Part shown: piece after piece, positions 1 to 8,619 of the stretch | Layout of the letters: each line of letters opens with the position of its first letter | Position numbering within the stretch: the stretch's first letter is position 1 | From: JBIKLM01 sp044375105 | Lineage (GTDB): Bacteria; Planctomycetota; UBA1135; GCA-002686595 | Assembly (NCBI GenBank): GCA_044375105.1 | Contig: JBILNK010000040.1 | Coordinates: 1 to 27,069 of the forward strand | Direction: 5' to 3' | DNA length: 27,069 bases | The notes under the pieces: model-generated | Databases searched by the model: none | Seen by the model: only the letters and a program-made list of their open reading frames with translations | Told to the model about the DNA's origin: nothing | Program-made: the position numbers and the translations under genes

Positions 1-746
1 TGGTGGGTGAACAGCAGCGGCCGCCGTCGCCGCTCGTAGGTCTGGCCGCCGGGGCCGCACAAGCGCACCTCGACCTCCGGCAGCGCGATGCCGGTCAGGT
101 CGCGCACCCAGTCCGCCGGCGAGTGCAGCGGCACCAGAGCGGGGACCGGCTCGACCAGCGGCAGCCGTAGAGCGCGCAGCCAGGCATAGCCGTCCCCGGT
201 GGTGCCGGTCTTCGGATAGCTCTGCCCGCCGACCGCCAGAACCACGCGCGGAGACCAGAGACCGCTGCCATCGGCCAGATGCAAGCGAAAGCCGTCCTCC
301 GATCGCTCGAGGCCCGCCAGGGGCGCTGAGAGCAGGATCAGGACCCCGGCCGCGCGCGCGGCCCGCTCCAGTGCGTCACGCACGTCCTTGGCGTTGTGGC
401 TGGCAGGAAAAATTTTTTCGAGCGGCGCCGTCTCCGTGGGCACGCCCCAAACGTGGAAGCGCTCGCGCACCGCCTGCGGCGGCAGATTCCAGAACGCCGG
501 CAGCAGGAAGCGCTCGCCGGCCTTTCCGAACAGGGCCGCGGCCTCCCCGGCCTCCAGGGTGGTGGTCAGATTGCAGCGCGTGCCGCCGCTGGCCAGGATC
601 TTGGTGCCCGTGCGCGGCGTCTTCTCGAGCAGCAGCACGCGCGCTCCCGCGCGCGCCGCCACCTCGGCGGCCCACAGGCCCGCGGCTCCCGCTCCGACCA
701 CCACCAGATCGGCGGGCCGTCCATCCACCCGGGCACGGGGCAACAT
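1..746 (-). CDS. HI0933/BaiN-family FAD-dependent oxidoreductase (C-terminus beyond left edge)
   Basis: Predicted cytoplasmic flavoprotein of the HI0933/BaiN (YhiN) family. The first 248 residues are present and the C-terminal portion lies outside the window. Near the N-terminus is an FAD Rossmann motif (VVVGAGAAG, about residues 15-23), followed by LLLEK and the family signature LASGGTRCNLTT (about 52-63). The last visible residues, PLLFTH, match the start of the second conserved family block. The ATG at 746 lies 4 bp after the stop of the upstream dihydrouridine synthase gene, so the two are very likely co-transcribed. Family members are flavoproteins of mostly undefined substrate; some are described as aminoacetone oxidases or bile-acid reductases, and nothing here identifies the substrate. 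The family call is firm. Confidence 0.88.
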   Translation of the reverse strand, partial: MLPRARVDGRPADLVVVGAGAAGLWAAEVAARAGARVLLLEKTPRTGTKILASGGTRCNLTTTLEAGEAAALFGKAGERFLLPAFWNLPPQAVRERFHVWGVPTETAPLEKIFPASHNAKDVRDALERAARAAGVLILLSAPLAGLERSEDGFRLHLADGSGLWSPRVVLAVGGQSYPKTGTTGDGYAWLRALRLPLVEPVPALVPLHSPADWVRDLTGIALPEVEVRLCGPGGQTYERRRRPLLFTH

Positions 747-750
747 GCGC

Positions 751-1974
751 TCAGCCCCCGGAGATGGCCTCGTCGTCCTCCCCCTCGCCACAGGAATCGC
801 CTTCGGGCGCGCCCAGCTCGCCCATCGAGCGCGGATCGTCGCGCTGCTCGAGATACCCCTCGGGCAAACTTACCTTCTGGCTTTGGGATCCCTTGGCGCG
901 GTGCGCCCGCAAGGCGGTCACCGGGAAGGGCTCCGCCAGATCGAGCTGCTCCACCAGGAGCCGCAACTGCTCTAGGCTCTCGAGGCGCACCAACTCGCCC
1001 CGCACGGCGCTCGAGCCGCGGAAGCCCTTGGTGTACCAGGAAGCCCACTTGCGCATCTGCCGCAGCCCCTGGGTTTCGCCGAAGAAATCCACCAGGCGGC
1101 GCGCATGATCCAGCATGACCTCGAGGACGCCTCCGAGGTTCGGCGGCAAAGGCGGCTCCCGGCCGTCGAAGATCTGGGCCAGCTCCTTGAAAAGCCAGGG
1201 ACGGCCCAGACAGCCGCGGCCGACGATCACGCCGCGGCAACCGGTCTGACGCATCATGCGCAGGGCATCCCAGCACTCCCAGATGTCGCCGTTGCCGAGC
1301 ACCGGCACCCGCAGGCTGGCCGCCAAGGTGCCGATCGCGTCCCAATCGGCGCTGCCGGAGTAGAGCTGCGCCGCGGTGCGCGCGTGCAGCCCGACCGCCG
1401 CGACGCCCTCCTGCTCCGCCACCCGACCGGCCTCCAGGAAAGTCGGCAGGCTCTCATCGATGCCCTTGCGCATCTTGACCGTGAAGGGCACGGAGCCCGC
1501 GTTCTCGACCGCCGCGCGCACCAACCGAGCCAAGAGCCGCGGCTTGAGCGGGATCGCGCTGCCGCCGCCGGCGCGCGTCACCTTGCGCACCGGGCAGCCC
1601 AGGTTCATGTCCAGATGATCGACGCGCTCCTCGGCGACCAGCCGCCGCACCATCTCGGCCACGTCGCGGGGCTCACTGCTGTAAATCTGCAGCGAGCGCG
1701 GCGATTCGTGGGGCCCGAAATAGGCCAGCTTGTGGGTCAAGCGGTTGCCCACCAGGAAACCGCGCGCCGTGATCATCTCGCTGACGTACAGCCCGGCGCC
1801 CTGGCTGCGGCACAGGGCGCGGAAGGGGTAATTCGTGACCCCGGCCATGGGCGCCAGCACCACGGGAGGCCAAACCCGCAGGGGGCCGATTTCGAGCGGC
1901 TGGAACTCCCCCGGGGCGGCCACGGGAACCTGGCGGTTCTCCGGGCTCGCCAAGCGGACGGTCAAGGCGGTCAC
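751..1974 (-). CDS. dusB: tRNA-dihydrouridine synthase, DusB-like
   Basis: FMN enzyme that reduces uridine to dihydrouridine in tRNA. At 407 aa it is somewhat longer than typical Dus proteins (about 320-350 aa). Visible motifs are APMAGVTN (41-48), MNLGCPVRKV with the catalytic Cys at about 127, TVKMRKG with an FMN-binding Lys near 167, LHARTAAQLYSG with His near 197, and the phosphate-binding GNGDI and GRGCLGRPW (about 227-260). The tail after residue 350 is unusually acidic and glycine-rich (EGDSCGEGEDDEAISGG). The GTG start at 1974 overlaps the upstream stop codon in a GTGA arrangement and has a GGAGGAGG ribosome-binding site within the end of the previous gene, so translation is probably coupled. 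Which Dus subfamily, and so which tRNA position, is not certain; the motif order fits the DusB/NifR3 type best. Confidence 0.93.
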   Translation of the reverse strand: MTALTVRLASPENRQVPVAAPGEFQPLEIGPLRVWPPVVLAPMAGVTNYPFRALCRSQGAGLYVSEMITARGFLVGNRLTHKLAYFGPHESPRSLQIYSSEPRDVAEMVRRLVAEERVDHLDMNLGCPVRKVTRAGGGSAIPLKPRLLARLVRAAVENAGSVPFTVKMRKGIDESLPTFLEAGRVAEQEGVAAVGLHARTAAQLYSGSADWDAIGTLAASLRVPVLGNGDIWECWDALRMMRQTGCRGVIVGRGCLGRPWLFKELAQIFDGREPPLPPNLGGVLEVMLDHARRLVDFFGETQGLRQMRKWASWYTKGFRGSSAVRGELVRLESLEQLRLLVEQLDLAEPFPVTALRAHRAKGSQSQKVSLPEGYLEQRDDPRSMGELGAPEGDSCGEGEDDEAISGG

Positions 1975-4070
1975 CGCGGTCCCGCCTCCTCCAAAACGCC
2001 GGGCGCTTTGGGTCCCTGGGGCTCCACGGGGGACACGAACCGCACCGGCAGGCCCGCGCCACCGAAGTTGTCGATGCCAACTTCGCTGGGGAGCACTTCG
2101 ACGGCCTGGCGACCGGTGCCGCGCGAGATCCGCTCGGGCGCTCCGTCGGCCCGGTAGGCGAAGCGCATCCAGCCCTGCTGGTTGCGCACCCAGCGCGAAC
2201 CATCGGGCGCATCCTGGATCAGCCAGCGATCGAGCACCGGTTCGAGCTGATCGGCCAGCTCGAGCACGGTGATGCTGCCGGTCGTCGGCCATTGCCCGAG
2301 GACCAGCGCCGTGGCGACCGTGTCGGTCAGCGGTGAGAGCACCACCGCCACCGGCTGCTCCTCGGTGACCTGCGTGGCGATCACCGAACCGTTGTATTTG
2401 CGCTCGAGGCGCAGCTGCCCGGCGACCAGCGAGCCGCGCAGGATCAGCTCGTCCCCGCCGGTCAGCAGCCGGAAGGCAAAATTGGTCAAGCGGCCATCGA
2501 CCAGCCGCTGCGCGGCCTCGAGCTGGCTCTCCGCCAAGTCCCCCGAAGGCGGCACGTACAGGCGCGTGATCACATCGAGGTTCGAGCCCTCGCTCTGCAG
2601 CACGGCGAAGCGCTCGCCGGACAGGCGCTTGCCCAGGTAGCGCGTTTCGACCTGGCCCGCCAGCAGCGGCTCTCCGGGCGGCAGTTCGAGCTCGGGCAGC
2701 ACCAGGGGCTGGCGATCCCGCTCGCGCTCGGCGCGCCTGCGGTCGCGCAGCTCGTCGAGGCCCTGCGCGATCGCCGCGCGCGACAGCGCCCGCCCCCGCA
2801 CCACCACGCAAGCCGGGTCGCGCAGCGGCGCCAATCCCTGGCGCGGGTCGCCATCCAGCAGCAAGAGGTCCGCCACCATCCCGGGCGCGATCCGGCCGCG
2901 CTCCTCGCTCTGCCCCACCAGGGCCGCTGCGCCGCGCGTAGCCAGAGCCAGCACCTCTTCGGGCGGGAGCCCGGCGCGCACCCAGTCGTCGAGCTCTTCG
3001 AGCAGCGCGCGTCCGGGCAGATTCCAAGCCAAAGGTGCGCCGGAACCGGGCAGCAGCTCGACCCCGGCCCCGTGCAGGTTCTTGAGCAGTTCGAGGCGCT
3101 TTTGGTCTACGCGCTTGCCGGTTTCGAGGAACCGCTCGTCGAAACGCGGCTCCCGCAAGCCCCACTCGGACAGCCACTCGACCTCGTAGAAGGAGTCCAG
3201 CAATTCGAAGTCCGGGCTGAGCGGGTCGCCGCGCTGCATGCGCCGCCGGGCCTCGCCTGCCAGCGGCACGACCGCCAGGCCGCGCTCGCGCATCAGCGCG
3301 ATGCCCGGGGCGAATGCGGGCCCCTGCACGAAGCTCCATTGCACATCCTTGGGCAGCAGCACGTCCAGGCCCGAAACCCCGCGCCAGCCGATCAAACGGC
3401 TGAGATCGGCCCCGCGCGGCGGCAAGCCCCAGATCTCGCGCTCCTGCTCCCTGGAGAGGCGCGCCAGCGCCGGCAGCAGCTCGAGCTTGAAGTTCGGCTG
3501 GATCGAGAGGAAGTCGACCTTGTAGGCCTGCGCCAGCTGCACGATCGCATCGCGCAGCTTGTCCTCGCTATCGACCGCCACGGCGGCGGCGCTGAGCGGC
3601 GGATCGCCGTCCAAGACCGCCCCGGCGGTCAAGAGCGCCGGCCCCGGAACCCGGTCGCGGAAGCTGGCATCGCGCAGCGTGGCCACCTGACCGGCGTCCC
3701 CGCCCATGTCGCGCACCAGGGTCACCCCGGCAGCCAGATAGAGCAGATCGTGGGCGGGGTCGAAATTGACCAGCCCGTCGATCAGGCCGGGCACCAGATG
3801 CTTGCCGGAGCCGTCGATGCGCTCGACCTGCTGCGAGAGCGTGCCCTCGGCCACGCGGCCCTGGATGCGCTCCCCCAGGATCAGCACGGTCCCGACCTCG
3901 GGGACCTGCCCCGGCTCTTGGGAGTGGATCGTGGCCCCCACGATCGCCATGGCCCGGGGCGGATCCGGCCGCGCCGGCGGTTGGTTGGGCACCGGGATCT
4001 GGGCCCCGACCGGGGCCAGCAGCAGGCTGCCGAGCAGGGGGAGCAGGAGTCTCTGGGGCGGCGGGCGCAT
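1971..4070 (-). CDS. Secreted amidohydrolase-fold protein lacking metal ligands (probable pseudoenzyme)
   Basis: Protein of 699 aa with a hydrophobic N-terminal signal segment (LLLPLLGSLLLAPVGAQ), so exported. Residues about 40-410 follow the imidazolonepropionase-like amidohydrolase pattern: AIVGATIHS, LVPGLIDG, AAGVTLVRDMGG, then LLEELDDWVRAGLPPEEVLALATRGAAALV and GRIAPGMVADLLLLDGDP. The metal-binding positions are replaced: the usual HxH after GLID reads LVN (100-102), the Lys region reads DFLSIQ, and the GTDAG segment reads GSGAP (342-346). Metal-dependent hydrolysis is therefore unlikely. Residues about 430-699 form a separate C-terminal region that I do not recognise. The start at 4070 is preferred because it opens the signal peptide and follows a TATGCT box by 7 nt; an in-frame ATG at 4082 lies inside that box. 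It sits between ccoS and dus, but a link to the oxidase is not shown. Confidence 0.85.
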   Translation of the reverse strand: MRPPPQRLLLPLLGSLLLAPVGAQIPVPNQPPARPDPPRAMAIVGATIHSQEPGQVPEVGTVLILGERIQGRVAEGTLSQQVERIDGSGKHLVPGLIDGLVNFDPAHDLLYLAAGVTLVRDMGGDAGQVATLRDASFRDRVPGPALLTAGAVLDGDPPLSAAAVAVDSEDKLRDAIVQLAQAYKVDFLSIQPNFKLELLPALARLSREQEREIWGLPPRGADLSRLIGWRGVSGLDVLLPKDVQWSFVQGPAFAPGIALMRERGLAVVPLAGEARRRMQRGDPLSPDFELLDSFYEVEWLSEWGLREPRFDERFLETGKRVDQKRLELLKNLHGAGVELLPGSGAPLAWNLPGRALLEELDDWVRAGLPPEEVLALATRGAAALVGQSEERGRIAPGMVADLLLLDGDPRQGLAPLRDPACVVVRGRALSRAAIAQGLDELRDRRRAERERDRQPLVLPELELPPGEPLLAGQVETRYLGKRLSGERFAVLQSEGSNLDVITRLYVPPSGDLAESQLEAAQRLVDGRLTNFAFRLLTGGDELILRGSLVAGQLRLERKYNGSVIATQVTEEQPVAVVLSPLTDTVATALVLGQWPTTGSITVLELADQLEPVLDRWLIQDAPDGSRWVRNQQGWMRFAYRADGAPERISRGTGRQAVEVLPSEVGIDNFGGAGLPVRFVSPVEPQGPKAPGVLEEAGPR

Positions 4071-4083
4071 CGCGGCGAGCATA
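4071..4083 (-). promoter_or_regulatory. Possible leaderless promoter (-10 TATGCT) of the amidohydrolase-like gene
   Basis: On the minus strand TATGCT (4083-4078) is followed by 7 nt and then the ATG at 4070, which would put transcription start at or next to the start codon. There is no Shine-Dalgarno sequence. No convincing -35 element is visible, so the call rests on the -10-like box and on the same arrangement before other genes in the window. Confidence 0.35.
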
Positions 4084-4205
4084 CGACCCGGAGGCGGCCC
4101 CGCGCGCGGCCTGCGGCCCCGCGCCGGCCGGGGTGCGGTCCAGCCGCCCGTGGAAACGCGGGCGCCGCCTCGGGCCCCGTCCGAGACGAGCGCTCGCCGC
4201 GCCCG

Positions 4206-4400
4206 TCAAGAGCCGGAGGGCCGGACGGGGTCGTCGCCCTGTCGCCCCCCCGCCGGCTCGTCTCCGTCGCCGTGCAGCATGCGGTGCGCGGGGGTCTCCA
4301 AGTCGTCCAGCTGGCCGCTGCGCACCGCCCAGACGAACAGGCCAACGAACACGGCCACCACCAGCAGCGCGATCGTCAGCACCAGCGAGAGCAAGCCCAT
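4206..4400 (-). CDS. ccoS: cbb3-type cytochrome oxidase assembly protein CcoS
   Basis: Small membrane protein of 64 aa needed for insertion of haem b and copper into the cbb3 oxidase in organisms where it has been studied. One N-terminal transmembrane helix (LLSLVLTIALLVVAVFVGLF) is followed directly by the family signature FVWAVRSGQLDDLETPAHRML. The length is typical. It follows ccoI, with a gap of 120 bp, and closes the cco cluster. A TAGACT hexamer at 4434-4429 and a GGCGGA stretch before the ATG might give it its own promoter and ribosome-binding site, but read-through from ccoI is equally possible. Confidence 0.93.
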   Translation of the reverse strand: MGLLSLVLTIALLVVAVFVGLFVWAVRSGQLDDLETPAHRMLHGDGDEPAGGRQGDDPVRPSGS

Positions 4401-4520
4401 GGAGAGTCCGCCGCGGGGCGGTGCGCCGAGTCTAGCGCCCCCGGCGGCAGGGTTGCGCGGCCCGCCCGTCGCGCTCGGGCCCGCACGCCGCGCCAGCGGG
4501 CAACCCCGCGAGCGAGAGTT

Positions 4521-7058
4521 TCACGACCTGCCCCCGGCGCTGGACGCGACCGCCCCCCGCGGCGTCGTCACCGCCCGCGAGGCCTGCTCGGCGCCCCCTC
4601 CTGCCCGCGGCTCGACGTTGGCCTCCGTGGCCTCCGGCGCAGCGAAGGTGCGAGCGCGCCAGGACAGCGTGATCACCGTCAGGGACGACAGCGGCATCAA
4701 GATGGCCGCGATCACCGGATGGATCAGGCCGGCGATGGCCAGGCCGCCCGCCACCAGGTTGTAGGCCAAGGAGGCCAGCACGTTGCGCCTGAGGGCAGCC
4801 AGGGTGGCCCGCGAGCCCCGGACCAGCGCCGGCAGCCCGGCCAGCCCGGTGCCCGACAGATAGACGTCGGCGGCTTCCAAACTGGCCTCGGCGGCGCCCG
4901 AGAGCGCCACGCCCACATCCGCGTGCGCCAGGGCGGCGGCGTCGTTGACCCCGTCGCCGACCATCAGCACCGGACCCCGCTCCCGCGCGGCGCGGATCGC
5001 GGCGAGCTTCTCCTCCGGCCCCAGTTCGCCGCGGGCCCGCGCGGGCTCGATCCCGAGTTCCTGGGCCGCACGCCGCACCAGGGCGGCGCGGTCCCCGGAG
5101 ATCACCTCGACGCGCCAGCCCAGGGCTTCGAGCTCCGCCAGGGCCCGCCCGGCCTCCGGCCGCAGCCGCTGGGCCAGGCCCACCAGCGCCAGAGCGCTGC
5201 CCGCCTCCACCATCCAAACCGGCGTCTCGCCGCGCTCCAGCAGGCGCCGCTCTTCGGCCAGCCAGTCGGCGCCGAGGAGCGCCCCCTCGGCCTCCGCCAG
5301 TTGCCGATTGCCGACCGCCAGGCGGCGGCCATCCACCAGCCCGATCAGACCGCGCCCGGGGATTTCGCGCACCTCCTGCGGCGCGGGCAGGCCGGGATCG
5401 ACCCCCAACCCAGCGGCGACGGCGCGCGCCAACAGGTGCCCCGAACAGGCCTCGAGGCGCGCGCCCCGCGCCAGCACCGTTGGATCGCCGCAGCGGGTCG
5501 CCAGGGAAGCCTGGGCCTCCGTCAAGGTGCCCGTCTTGTCGAACAGGGCCGTGCCCGCGGGCCCGCCCAGGCGCTCGAGCACCTCGCCGCTCTTGATCAG
5601 CAAGCCCGCCCGGGCGGCGCGCCCGATGGCCGCTTGGATCGCCAGCGGCGTCGCCAGGCCGAGCGCGCAGGGACAGGTGACGATCAAGAGCGCGATGGCG
5701 TGCTCGAGGGCCTCGTCGGGCCCCACCGGCCACCAGAGCAACAGCGTCAGGCCGGCGAGCACCAGGATCGCCGCGACGAAGCGCCGCGCCACCCGGTCCG
5801 CCAGGCGCACCAGCCGCGGCCGCTCGGCGGCGCCGTCGACGATGCGCGCCACCAGCTTCGAAAGCCGCGTCCCGGCGCCGACGGCGGTTACCCGGACCTC
5901 GAGCGGCGCATCCAACAAGGTCGTGCCGGCGCTGACCAGGGCCCCCGGGCCGACCTCGATGGGCCGCGATTCGCCGGTCAAGAGCGACAGATCGAGGCGC
6001 CCGCTGCCGCGCTCGATGCGCCCGTCGGCGGGCAACACGTCGCCGGCGCGCAGCGCCACGAGGTCGCCGGGGCAGAGGGCGCTGACCGGCACCTCGCGCT
6101 CCACGCCCCCGTCGATGCGGCGCGCGCGCTGCGGCGCCAGGGAAAACAGCAGCTCGACCTGATCGGCGGCCTGGCGCTCGTGACGCCCCTGGACGGTGCG
6201 CCCGATCAAGAGCAGGAACACCACCGCCGTCAGGGACTCGAAATACACCTCCCCTTGGCCGGTGGCTGTGTTGTAAAGGCCCCACAGGCTGCCGATCGAA
6301 AGCGCCAAGGACACCGGCACGTCCATGTGCACGCTGCAGAGGCGCAGGGCGGCCAGGGCCCCGCGGTGGAACAGCAGGCCCGGGCCGAAGACCGAGGCCA
6401 GGGTCAAGGCCGAGCCGAACCAGCGCAGCAGATCCTGCTGGGCGGTTTCCATGCCCGCAAAAGCGCCCCCGTAGAGCGCGAAGGCGATCAGCATGGCGTT
6501 GCCGAACAGGGCGCCCGCGATGCCGAGACGGATCCACTGCCGGCGCTCTTCGCGCTGGCGCAACGCGGCCCTTTCCGCCGAGCGGAATGGATGCGGCGCG
6601 TAGCCCAGCCGATCCAGGGCCCGCGCCAGCTCCGCCGGGGACAGCGCGCGCGGATCGAAGCGCGCGCGGGCCAGGCGCCGGCGCAGGTCCAGCTCGATCG
6701 AAGCCAGGCCCGGCACCGCCCGCGGCAGGCGCTCGACGAGCCACACGCAGCTGGCGCAGTGCACGCCTTCGAGGACCAGCTCGAGCTCGATCAGCCCCCC
6801 GGCCAGGCCGCGCCCGTACAGCTTCAGGAAGCTCGCATCGTCGAACTCCTCGAAACCCCGGCCGCTGACCTTCGCCGGAGCCCCCGCGGGCCGCGGCTGG
6901 GCGTAGAACTCGCCCAGCTCGAGGGCGCCGATGGCCGCATGCACCGCTGCGCAACCGGAGCAGCAGAACTCCCCCACGCGCGCGCCGCCCAGGGGGCTTT
7001 GGCAATGCTTGCAGGAGCTCGCGAGGGCGCCGCCCGGATCAGCCACCGGCGGCCCCAT
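4521..7058 (-). CDS. ccoI: Copper-translocating P-type ATPase CcoI/FixI for cbb3 oxidase maturation
   Basis: Inner-membrane P1B-type ATPase of 845 aa that exports copper for CuB-centre assembly. The N-terminus has a cysteine-rich metal-binding region (CKHC at 16-19, CCSGC at 32-36), then a heavy-metal-associated domain with CASC at 101-104. Eight hydrophobic helices are expected. The core motifs are intact: TGES (361-364), CPC in the membrane (462-464), DKTGTLT with the phosphorylated Asp at about 507, and a late GDGVNDAAALAHADVGVAL hinge. The ATG at 7058 lies inside the end of the upstream TauE-like gene, a 20-bp overlap, so the two are co-transcribed. The double N-terminal metal-binding module and the neighbours favour CcoI over a general CopA. 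Confidence 0.95.
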   Translation of the reverse strand: MGPPVADPGGALASSCKHCQSPLGGARVGEFCCSGCAAVHAAIGALELGEFYAQPRPAGAPAKVSGRGFEEFDDASFLKLYGRGLAGGLIELELVLEGVHCASCVWLVERLPRAVPGLASIELDLRRRLARARFDPRALSPAELARALDRLGYAPHPFRSAERAALRQREERRQWIRLGIAGALFGNAMLIAFALYGGAFAGMETAQQDLLRWFGSALTLASVFGPGLLFHRGALAALRLCSVHMDVPVSLALSIGSLWGLYNTATGQGEVYFESLTAVVFLLLIGRTVQGRHERQAADQVELLFSLAPQRARRIDGGVEREVPVSALCPGDLVALRAGDVLPADGRIERGSGRLDLSLLTGESRPIEVGPGALVSAGTTLLDAPLEVRVTAVGAGTRLSKLVARIVDGAAERPRLVRLADRVARRFVAAILVLAGLTLLLWWPVGPDEALEHAIALLIVTCPCALGLATPLAIQAAIGRAARAGLLIKSGEVLERLGGPAGTALFDKTGTLTEAQASLATRCGDPTVLARGARLEACSGHLLARAVAAGLGVDPGLPAPQEVREIPGRGLIGLVDGRRLAVGNRQLAEAEGALLGADWLAEERRLLERGETPVWMVEAGSALALVGLAQRLRPEAGRALAELEALGWRVEVISGDRAALVRRAAQELGIEPARARGELGPEEKLAAIRAARERGPVLMVGDGVNDAAALAHADVGVALSGAAEASLEAADVYLSGTGLAGLPALVRGSRATLAALRRNVLASLAYNLVAGGLAIAGLIHPVIAAILMPLSSLTVITLSWRARTFAAPEATEANVEPRAGGGAEQASRAVTTPRGAVASSAGGRS

Positions 7059-7854
7059 GGCGACAGCACTCCGGCGTGGCCTCGAGGGCTTCGAGCGCCG
7101 CCGCCGGCTCCAAGGCGTCGCCCGTCAGGGCCAAGGGTCCGAGCTGCCCGCGGCCGACCAGGGCCAGGGCGCCGACCATCATCAGCGCGGCGGCGCTGAC
7201 CAGCGGCACCAGGCGTCGGCGGGAGGCCAGCAGGCGCCCGACCAGCAGGCTGAACACGCTCAAGGCCGGCAGGCCCCCGAGCCAGAAGGCAGCCATCACC
7301 AAAGCGCCCGGCAGCGGGCCGCCCTGGCCAGCGGCCAAGGCCACGAAGGCGTACAGCCAGCCGCAGGGCAGGAATGCGCTGAGCAGGCCGAGCCCGAGGG
7401 GCCGCAGCGCCCGCGGCCAGCGCCCGAGCCGCGGCGCCAGCCGGGCGAAAGAGCCGCGGGCCCGCTCGCGCAGGCCGGCCGGCAGCAGCCCGCCGGGCAG
7501 ACCGGCGGGGCCCGCCAGGAGCCCGAAGGCCGAGGCCAGCTGGACCGCGCCGAAGAGCAGCATGAGGGCGCCGGTCAGCCCGAGGGCCAGGCGCTGCAGG
7601 CCGAAGGCCTGGCCGGACAGGTCCAAGGCGGCGCCCAAGGCGCCCGCCAGGGCCCCCAGGGCGGCGTAGGCCGACAAGCGCCCCAGGTGGTAGGCCGTGA
7701 GCAGTCCCGCGCGGCCACCCTGGCCCCGGGGCCCTCCCGCCAGCGCCAGCAGCGGACCGCACATGCCCACGCAGTGCAGCGAGCCCAGCAGGCTCGCCGA
7801 CAGCACGGCCCCGGCCAGGGGCAGCCAATCGGGCATGGGGAAGGGCGTGGACAT
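7039..7854 (-). CDS. TauE/SafE (DsbD_2)-type membrane protein of the cco cluster
   Basis: Polytopic inner-membrane protein of 271 aa. The first helix contains LLGSLHCVGMCGPLLALAGG, the signature of the CcoI-associated sulfite exporter TauE/SafE group (DsbD_2 domain). A second conserved segment, GLGLLSAFLPCGWLYAFVALAA, follows near the middle, and about six helices are predicted by eye. The paired CxxxC and PCG segments are typical of metal or redox transport relatives. In many bacteria this gene sits between fixH/ccoG and ccoI and is thought to help copper supply to the cbb3 oxidase; its exact substrate is not established. The short tail TPECCRHG could bind metal. The ATG at 7854 has no clear Shine-Dalgarno sequence; the ATG at 7836 is an alternative. 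Confidence 0.87.
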   Translation of the reverse strand: MSTPFPMPDWLPLAGAVLSASLLGSLHCVGMCGPLLALAGGPRGQGGRAGLLTAYHLGRLSAYAALGALAGALGAALDLSGQAFGLQRLALGLTGALMLLFGAVQLASAFGLLAGPAGLPGGLLPAGLRERARGSFARLAPRLGRWPRALRPLGLGLLSAFLPCGWLYAFVALAAGQGGPLPGALVMAAFWLGGLPALSVFSLLVGRLLASRRRLVPLVSAAALMMVGALALVGRGQLGPLALTGDALEPAAALEALEATPECCRHGAAGG

Positions 7855-8124
7855 GGGTTCAAGGAGGCAGGTCGCTGCGGCTCGCGGCGCCCCGGGCCCG
7901 GCCCCCGGGACCTTGCGGCCAGCCGAGGCGGACCCGAGGGCACCCGCGGGGCGGGCTGCGGGGTTCGGAGAGAGCTCGTGTCGCGGGTTTCTCAGGGGCC
8001 ACGATCGGCTCGTGGCGCCGATCCAGGCTGCCGCGGCCGCCGGATGGCGGCCCCAAGGCATCTGACGGGCTGGTCTGGCAGCTCGGGGGCAACCCGAGTC
8101 GATGTTGTTCAGCCTGTCGCCAAC
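7855..8124. repeat. Non-coding gap of 270 bp with three perfect stem-loops
   Basis: This gap interrupts the otherwise tight cco cluster. I see no convincing reading frame. It holds three perfect inverted repeats: 7998-8016 (GCCACGA, 5-nt loop, TCGTGGC), 8035-8052 (GGCCGCC, loop GGAT, GGCGGCC) and 8082-8098 (CTCGGG, loop GGCAA, CCCGAG). None is followed by a T-run on either strand, so they are not standard terminators. They could be RNA-stability or processing hairpins in the cco transcript. Confidence 0.5.
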
Positions 8125-8607
8125 TCAACTTTGCGGAGGTTCGAGGGTCGAGCGCCAGGTGGTCGTGAAGCGCAGGTCGGCCTGCTGTGCTTCCAGCTCG
8201 AAGATCCACAGCCCGCCGCGAGCGATGCGGAATTCGCCCCGGTACAGCCCCGGCGCGATCTCGGCGAACTGCAGCGCTTCGGGCTGCGCGGCGCGGGCGT
8301 TGTGGAAGGTGTTGCCGCAGAGCTGGACCCCGGTCAGCGCCAGGCCCTCGCGATCGGTGAGCGTCACGCAAGCCGCCAGGCGACCGTGCCCGGCGGGTTC
8401 GAAACGCTTCTCGATCTGCCAGCCCAGCCGCTGGTTGGCGGCCAGCTGGGCGCGATGGAGGTCCCAGTCGCGGGCCTTGCGCTCGTAGTCCTTCTCGATC
8501 GCCATCGACGGCTCCGAACTGGCCAACACCAGCCCGACCGCTTGGATCGAGACCGAGATGCCAAGCAGCCCGAGCACCAGGCCGATCCAGAAAACCTTGG
8601 GATTCAT
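8125..8607 (-). CDS. ccoH: FixH/CcoH-family cbb3 oxidase assembly protein
   Basis: Membrane-anchored protein of 160 aa with one N-terminal helix (FWIGLVLGLLGISVSIQAVGLVLA) and a periplasmic domain. The segment SSEPSMAIEKDYERKARDWD matches the FixH pattern in which a short conserved Y/K-rich stretch follows the helix. The C-terminal half (GLYRGEFRIARGGLWIFELEAQ) is a beta-rich domain typical of the family. FixH is required for stable assembly of the cbb3 oxidase, probably together with CcoI. The start is the ATG at 8607, 12 bp after the ccoG stop; an in-frame TTG at 8613 is less likely. The position between ccoG and the TauE-like gene is the usual one. Confidence 0.9.
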   Translation of the reverse strand: MNPKVFWIGLVLGLLGISVSIQAVGLVLASSEPSMAIEKDYERKARDWDLHRAQLAANQRLGWQIEKRFEPAGHGRLAACVTLTDREGLALTGVQLCGNTFHNARAAQPEALQFAEIAPGLYRGEFRIARGGLWIFELEAQQADLRFTTTWRSTLEPPQS

Positions 8608-8619
8608 GGGCAAAGGGGC

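Noticed and set aside
4070..4082. Start of the amidohydrolase-like protein at the ATG at 4082.
   Set aside because: That ATG is part of the TATGCT box and would add only MLAA before the signal peptide. The ATG at 4070 fits better, though the earlier start is not excluded.
3072..7199. Very long open frames on the plus strand opposite the cco and amidohydrolase genes, including one of 1375 codons.
   Set aside because: They are antisense to clearly conserved genes and have low-complexity Arg/Gly/Gln/Pro/Ala-rich products. At this GC content stop codons are rare, so such frames arise by chance.
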